Positions 5,402-8,069 of a stretch of DNA of 8,069 bases are shown here, in pieces. Position 1 is the stretch's first letter. Each line of letters starts with the position of its first letter. Below the pieces are notes generated by a model, which saw nothing but the letters and a program-made list of their open reading frames with translations, did no database searches and was not told the DNA's origin. A program made the translations under genes and the position numbers. The DNA is from Phycisphaerales bacterium (GTDB lineage: Bacteria; Planctomycetota; Phycisphaerae; Phycisphaerales; SM1A02): contig VERO01000097.1 of assembly GCA_018882625.1 (NCBI GenBank), positions 1-8,069 on the forward strand. The letters are read 5' to 3'.

Positions 5402-6694
5402 ATGGCTGACCCGAACCTCCCCTTCTCGCGTCGCATCTTCCTGCAGCAGGGCGTGACGCTCGCATCGCTCGTGTCGACGATTCCGTGGTTCCTGCAGCAC
5501 AGTGCGCTCGGCGTGCTCTCGCAGCAGTCGACGCGCACCGGCAGCACGCCGGGCGTGCCGGAGGACCGCGTGCTGGTGGTGGTGCAGCTCGGCGGCGGCA
5601 ACGACGGCCTCAACACCATCGTGCCCTACGGGGACGATGCGTACTACCGTGCACGGCCGACGCTGGCGATCGCATCGCCTGAGCGCGCCGGCAGCAGCCC
5701 CGTGCTCATCGCGGATGCAGGTGCAGGCCTTGGGCTGCACCCGAACTTGGGCGGACTGAAGGCGCTGCTTGACGATGGCCGCCTGTCGATCGTGCAGGGC
5801 GTCGGCTACCCCAATCCCAACCGCTCGCACTTCGCGTCGATGGACATCTGGCAGACCGCACGCACCGACGCGAAGGGCGCCGGCTGGATCGGCCGCTACG
5901 TCGACTGCACGTGCAGCGGCACTCCGGATCCCGAGGGCGTGATCTCGATCGGCCGCACTGCGCCGCTCGCGCTGGTCGGGGAGCGCAGCACGCCTGTGTC
6001 CTTCGAGAACGCGCAGCTCTTCCGCTGGATGGGCGCCGATGTCGACCCCGCGCTCGAGCCGACCTACGAGCAGATGACGCGCGCGGGCGAGATCGACGGC
6101 GTGGCGCCCGGAAGCCAGCAGGCATTCCTGATGCGCACGGCTCTGGATGCGCAGCTCTCGAGCGACCGCATCCGCGATGCGCTGCGCGGGTCCCCGCTGG
6201 TGCGGTACCCGACCACCACGCTGGCGCGGCAGATGCAGGCGATCGGCGCCATGATCCGCGCCGGCATGCGCACGCGCGTCTACTACGCGTCGATCGGCGG
6301 CTTCGACACGCACGCAGGCCAGGCGAACGCGCACGGCCAGCGGCTGCGCGAGGTCGGCGACGCGCTGAAGGCCTTCCAGGATGACCTGGTCGCGCAGGGC
6401 AACGACACCCGCGTGCTCACGATGGTCTTCAGCGAGTTCGGGCGCCGCGTTCGGCAGAATGCATCAGGCGGCACGGACCACGGCACCGCGGCGCCCATGT
6501 TCCTGATCGGCCCGATGGTCAAGGCAGGCGTCGTAGGCACGCACCCATCGCTCACCGACCTCGACTCGGGCGACCTCAAGTTCACGACCGACTTCCGCAG
6601 CGTGTACGCGTCGGTCCTCGACGACTGGATGCGCGCACCCGCCGGGAAGGTCCTCGGCGGCAGCTATCCCAAGGCGAAGGTGCTGCGGTCGTGA
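5402..6694 (+). CDS. DUF1501 domain-containing protein with Tat signal (alkaline-phosphatase/sulfatase-like fold)
   Basis: 430 aa, typical for DUF1501. The N-terminus has a twin-arginine motif SRRIFL (9-14) followed by a modest hydrophobic stretch (about 17-38), so export in folded form by the Tat pathway is predicted, as is common in this family. Landmarks are VVQLGGGNDGLNT (60-72), HPNLGGLKALLDDGRLSIVQGVGYPNPNRSHF split over 113-144, SMDIWQTA (146-153), GWIGRYVD (161-168), SIGGFDTHAGQ (297-307), VFSEFGRRV (342-350) and GGTDHGTAAPMF (356-367). The Asp and His residues in FDTH and TDHG, with Asn/Asp in GGNDG, lie where the related alkaline-phosphatase/sulfatase superfamily binds metals, so a periplasmic metal-dependent hydrolase is plausible; no substrate is known. 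It is the last gene of the operon with the membrane protein and DUF1800. Confidence 0.95.
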   Translation: MADPNLPFSRRIFLQQGVTLASLVSTIPWFLQHSALGVLSQQSTRTGSTPGVPEDRVLVVVQLGGGNDGLNTIVPYGDDAYYRARPTLAIASPERAGSSPVLIADAGAGLGLHPNLGGLKALLDDGRLSIVQGVGYPNPNRSHFASMDIWQTARTDAKGAGWIGRYVDCTCSGTPDPEGVISIGRTAPLALVGERSTPVSFENAQLFRWMGADVDPALEPTYEQMTRAGEIDGVAPGSQQAFLMRTALDAQLSSDRIRDALRGSPLVRYPTTTLARQMQAIGAMIRAGMRTRVYYASIGGFDTHAGQANAHGQRLREVGDALKAFQDDLVAQGNDTRVLTMVFSEFGRRVRQNASGGTDHGTAAPMFLIGPMVKAGVVGTHPSLTDLDSGDLKFTTDFRSVYASVLDDWMRAPAGKVLGGSYPKAKVLRS

Positions 6695-6703
6695 TGCGAA
6701 GCG

Positions 6704-6717
6704 GGTCAGCCGCGAAC
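6704..6717. repeat. 14-bp inverted repeat, left copy, flanking the TM2 gene
   Basis: GGTCAGCCGCGAAC is the exact reverse complement of 7016-7029. It sits between the DUF1501 stop and the TM2 start, just upstream of the TAGCAT hexamer. The match does not extend at either end, and no target-site duplication is obvious. Confidence 0.7.
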
Positions 6718-6720
6718 CGC

Positions 6721-6726
6721 TAGCAT
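6721..6726 (+). promoter_or_regulatory. -10-like TAGCAT before the TM2 gene
   Basis: TAGCAT is followed by seven bases (CCCGCGC) and the ATG at 6734, predicting a leaderless message. There is no Shine-Dalgarno sequence. The same hexamer precedes the gene at 1507. No -35 box is clear. Confidence 0.35.
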
Positions 6727-6733
6727 CCCGCGC

Positions 6734-7009
6734 ATGTCTACCGCACCCCACTCGTTCCCCAACGGCGCCGCTCCCCAAGAGGAGAGCAAGCGCATCATCT
6801 GCGGCATCATGGGAATCCTGTTTGGCGGTTTCGGGATCCACAGGTTCATCCTCGGCGACGTGACAGGCGGCATCCTCAGGATCATCATCTCCCTGGTGAC
6901 GTGCGGAGCCGGAAGCCTGATCGGCTTCATCGAGGGCATCATCTACCTCACCAAGTCCGACGCGGACTTCGTGCAGACGTACCAGGTGCAGAAGCGCGGC
7001 TGGTTCTGA
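6734..7009 (+). CDS. TM2 domain-containing membrane protein
   Basis: 91 aa. A polar N-terminal tail (1-19) precedes two membrane helices (about 20-35 and 47-72) joined by the TM2 family loop G-I-H-R-F-I-L-G (34-41), where the family usually reads GxHRFYLG. The second helix carries GSLIGFIEGIIYLTK (60-74), matching the Gly-x-(I/W)-x-x-(I/L)-(D/E)-(G/L) part of the domain, and the protein ends in KRGWF, a common ending of bacterial TM2 proteins. Function in bacteria is unknown; the domain occurs in small inner-membrane proteins and, in eukaryotes, in TM2D proteins. Length is standard. The Met at 6734 gives the expected short tail. It lies 39 bases after DUF1501 but has its own -10-like element, so it may be a separate unit. 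It is bracketed by a 14-bp inverted repeat. Confidence 0.92.
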   Translation: MSTAPHSFPNGAAPQEESKRIICGIMGILFGGFGIHRFILGDVTGGILRIIISLVTCGAGSLIGFIEGIIYLTKSDADFVQTYQVQKRGWF

Positions 7010-7015
7010 ACTCGC

Positions 7016-7029
7016 GTTCGCGGCTGACC
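7016..7029. repeat. 14-bp inverted repeat, right copy, flanking the TM2 gene
   Basis: GTTCGCGGCTGACC is the exact reverse complement of 6704-6717 and begins six bases after the TM2 stop codon. Ten of its bases (TTCGCGGCTG, 7017-7026) recur in direct orientation at 7041-7050. Confidence 0.7.
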
Positions 7030-7040
7030 GCTCGGGTGCA

Positions 7041-7050
7041 TTCGCGGCTG
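7041..7050. repeat. Third, partial copy of the TTCGCGGCTG motif
   Basis: TTCGCGGCTG repeats 7017-7026 exactly with a 24-base period, in the 75-base gap between the convergent TM2 and helicase genes. The gap has only weak stems (CGGC 7045-7048 with GCCG 7058-7061; GGTGC 7035-7039 with GCACC 7066-7070) and no T-run, so no convincing terminator is seen for either gene. Confidence 0.5.
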
Positions 7051-7084
7051 CCGGGGCGCCGTAGCGCACCGCGCGTGTCAACCC

Positions 7085-8069
7085 CTACTCCGAGTCCTCG
7101 CCCATCCTGATCTCGGGCTCGATTCCCTCCGGCAGCGCGTCAAGGAACGCGCGGCCGTAGGGCTTGGTCACGATGCGCGGGTCGAGCACCACGACGCGGC
7201 CCGAATCCGTGGCGCCGCGGATCAGCCGCCCGAACCCCTGCCTGAACCGGATCACCGCGCGCGGCAGCTGGTCGTGCATGAAGGCGCTCTTGCCCTGCGA
7301 CTTGAGCAGCTCCTCGCGCGCCTGCACCAGCGGGTCATCAGGCGGATCGAAGGGCAGCCGCGTGATGATGACGTTGCGCAGCGCGCGGCCGCGCACGTCG
7401 ATCCCCTGCCAGAAGCTCGCGACGCCCATCAGCACGCTGCGCTCGTCCTCGCGGAAGCGCCGCAGCAGCACGGCATTGGGCGCCCCCATGCCCTGCACAT
7501 GCACCGGGCGACCAGCCTCCACGAGCGGCTCCGTGATGCGGCCCGCAACGGCGTTCATCGTCGCGAAGCTCGTGAAGAGCACGAACGCGCCGCCATCGGT
7601 CGCCTCCACATGGTGCATGACGCGCTCCGCGAGCGCATCGGCGTGGCCTGGCGCACGCGGGTCGGGCATGGCCGCCTCGACGATCACGCGCACCTGGCGC
7701 GCGTAGTCGAATGGCGACCCGAGCGACATCGTGCGCGCGTCAGTCGCGCCGAGGGTGAGCGCCGCGTGCGCAAAGGCGCGCTCCTCGTCCCCGTCGCGGC
7801 CGCGTCCTGTCGCGAGCGTGGCGGAGGTGAGCACCACCGACACCTCCTGCGCGAAGAGGTGCTGGCGCAGGATCGGCGATACGTCCACCGCCGCCGAGAG
7901 CAGCGACATCTCAGGCCGTGCGCCGCCACGCTGGCGGCGCCGGCTCGCGGCGGCCTCCGACCAGTACACGCATCCGGGCAGCGACTGCGACACGAGCGCC
8001 TCGCAGGATTCCGACATGTCCTGCGCGCGCTGGGCGAACGCATTGAGCTCGAAGGAGTCGGCCTCGTCC
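7085..8069 (-). CDS. dinG: DinG/XPD-type ATP-dependent DNA helicase, C-terminal part (5' end outside window)
   Basis: The frame is open from the window edge to TAG at 7085-7087 and gives 327 aa of C-terminus; the first residues visible are DEADSFELNAF, so the Met at 8017 is not the real start. It holds the second RecA-like domain of superfamily 2 iron-sulfur helicases: motif III VLTSATLAT (near 7811-7831), SPFDY, motif IV in GGAFVLFTSF, motif V FWQGID (7397-7414), the following LPFDPPDDPL and motif VI QGFGRLIR (7217-7240) with the arginine finger. The LPF-P-DDP and FWQGID forms are typical of DinG/YoaA rather than eukaryote-like XPD. The Walker A, Fe-S cysteine and any exonuclease domain would lie outside the window. 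DinG unwinds 5'-to-3' forked DNA, R-loops and DNA-RNA hybrids during repair and replication conflicts. It is convergent with the TM2 gene. The family call is firm; the exact orthologue is less so. Confidence 0.92.
   Translation of the reverse strand, partial: DEADSFELNAFAQRAQDMSESCEALVSQSLPGCVYWSEAAASRRRQRGGARPEMSLLSAAVDVSPILRQHLFAQEVSVVLTSATLATGRGRDGDEERAFAHAALTLGATDARTMSLGSPFDYARQVRVIVEAAMPDPRAPGHADALAERVMHHVEATDGGAFVLFTSFATMNAVAGRITEPLVEAGRPVHVQGMGAPNAVLLRRFREDERSVLMGVASFWQGIDVRGRALRNVIITRLPFDPPDDPLVQAREELLKSQGKSAFMHDQLPRAVIRFRQGFGRLIRGATDSGRVVVLDPRIVTKPYGRAFLDALPEGIEPEIRMGEDSE

Noticed and set aside
3655..5619. Open frame of 654 codons on the minus strand opposite DUF1800/DUF1501
   Set aside because: It is a by-product of GC-rich third positions; its translation is Arg/His/Ala-rich low-complexity text with no family signature, and the opposite strand encodes clear DUF1800 and DUF1501 proteins.
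7397..7414. Gln in motif V (FWQGID) of the helicase instead of the common Glu
   Set aside because: To my knowledge both residues occur among bacterial DinG-like proteins, so it is not a sign of inactivation.
7085..8017. Helicase starting at the Met at 8017
   Set aside because: The frame stays open to the window edge with helicase-like sequence, and the N-terminal ATPase half is missing, so the true start is outside.
1..8069. tRNA, rRNA, CRISPR, transposase or phage genes
   Set aside because: No cloverleaf, spaced repeat array, or integrase/transposase motif was seen on either strand.

Overview
The window is a compact, very GC-rich bacterial chromosome segment with nine protein-coding genes, no RNA genes and no intergenic gap longer than 117 bases. 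The adjacent DUF1800 and DUF1501 genes, the GC-saturated third codon positions, the hydrophobic TM2 protein and a cysteine-free FmdB-like protein suggest a member of the Planctomycetota, possibly Phycisphaerae. This placement is inference from gene content only.

Left block (1-1465, minus strand): a GTG-started DUF4442 hotdog-fold protein, then 38 bases later a 266-aa polytopic membrane protein, then a hairpin at the window edge. A 41-base divergent intergenic region (1466-1506) separates this from a plus-strand pair (1507-2656): a xylose-isomerase-like TIM-barrel protein and a 94-aa FmdB-like protein that has lost all four zinc-ligand cysteines.

Centre (2774-6694, plus strand): a tightly packed three-gene operon with gaps of 14 and 16 bases. 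It encodes a 366-aa polytopic membrane protein, a DUF1800 protein and a DUF1501 protein with a Tat signal. The first gene is a clear paralogue of the 266-aa protein at 60-860, in opposite orientation. The two copies therefore flank the DUF4442, TIM-barrel and FmdB-like genes as inverted homologous arms.

Right end (6695-8069): a small TM2-domain protein bracketed by a perfect 14-base inverted repeat, and, convergent with it, the C-terminal part of a DinG/XPD-type helicase that runs off the window.

The most interesting points are the inverted pair of unrecognised membrane proteins and their link to the DUF1800/DUF1501 operon, the cysteine-free FmdB-like protein, the inverted repeat around the TM2 gene, and a recurring TANNNT hexamer 6-12 bases upstream of start codons that lack a Shine-Dalgarno sequence, suggesting leaderless transcripts. 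No CRISPR array, transposase, prophage or recognised defence system is visible.
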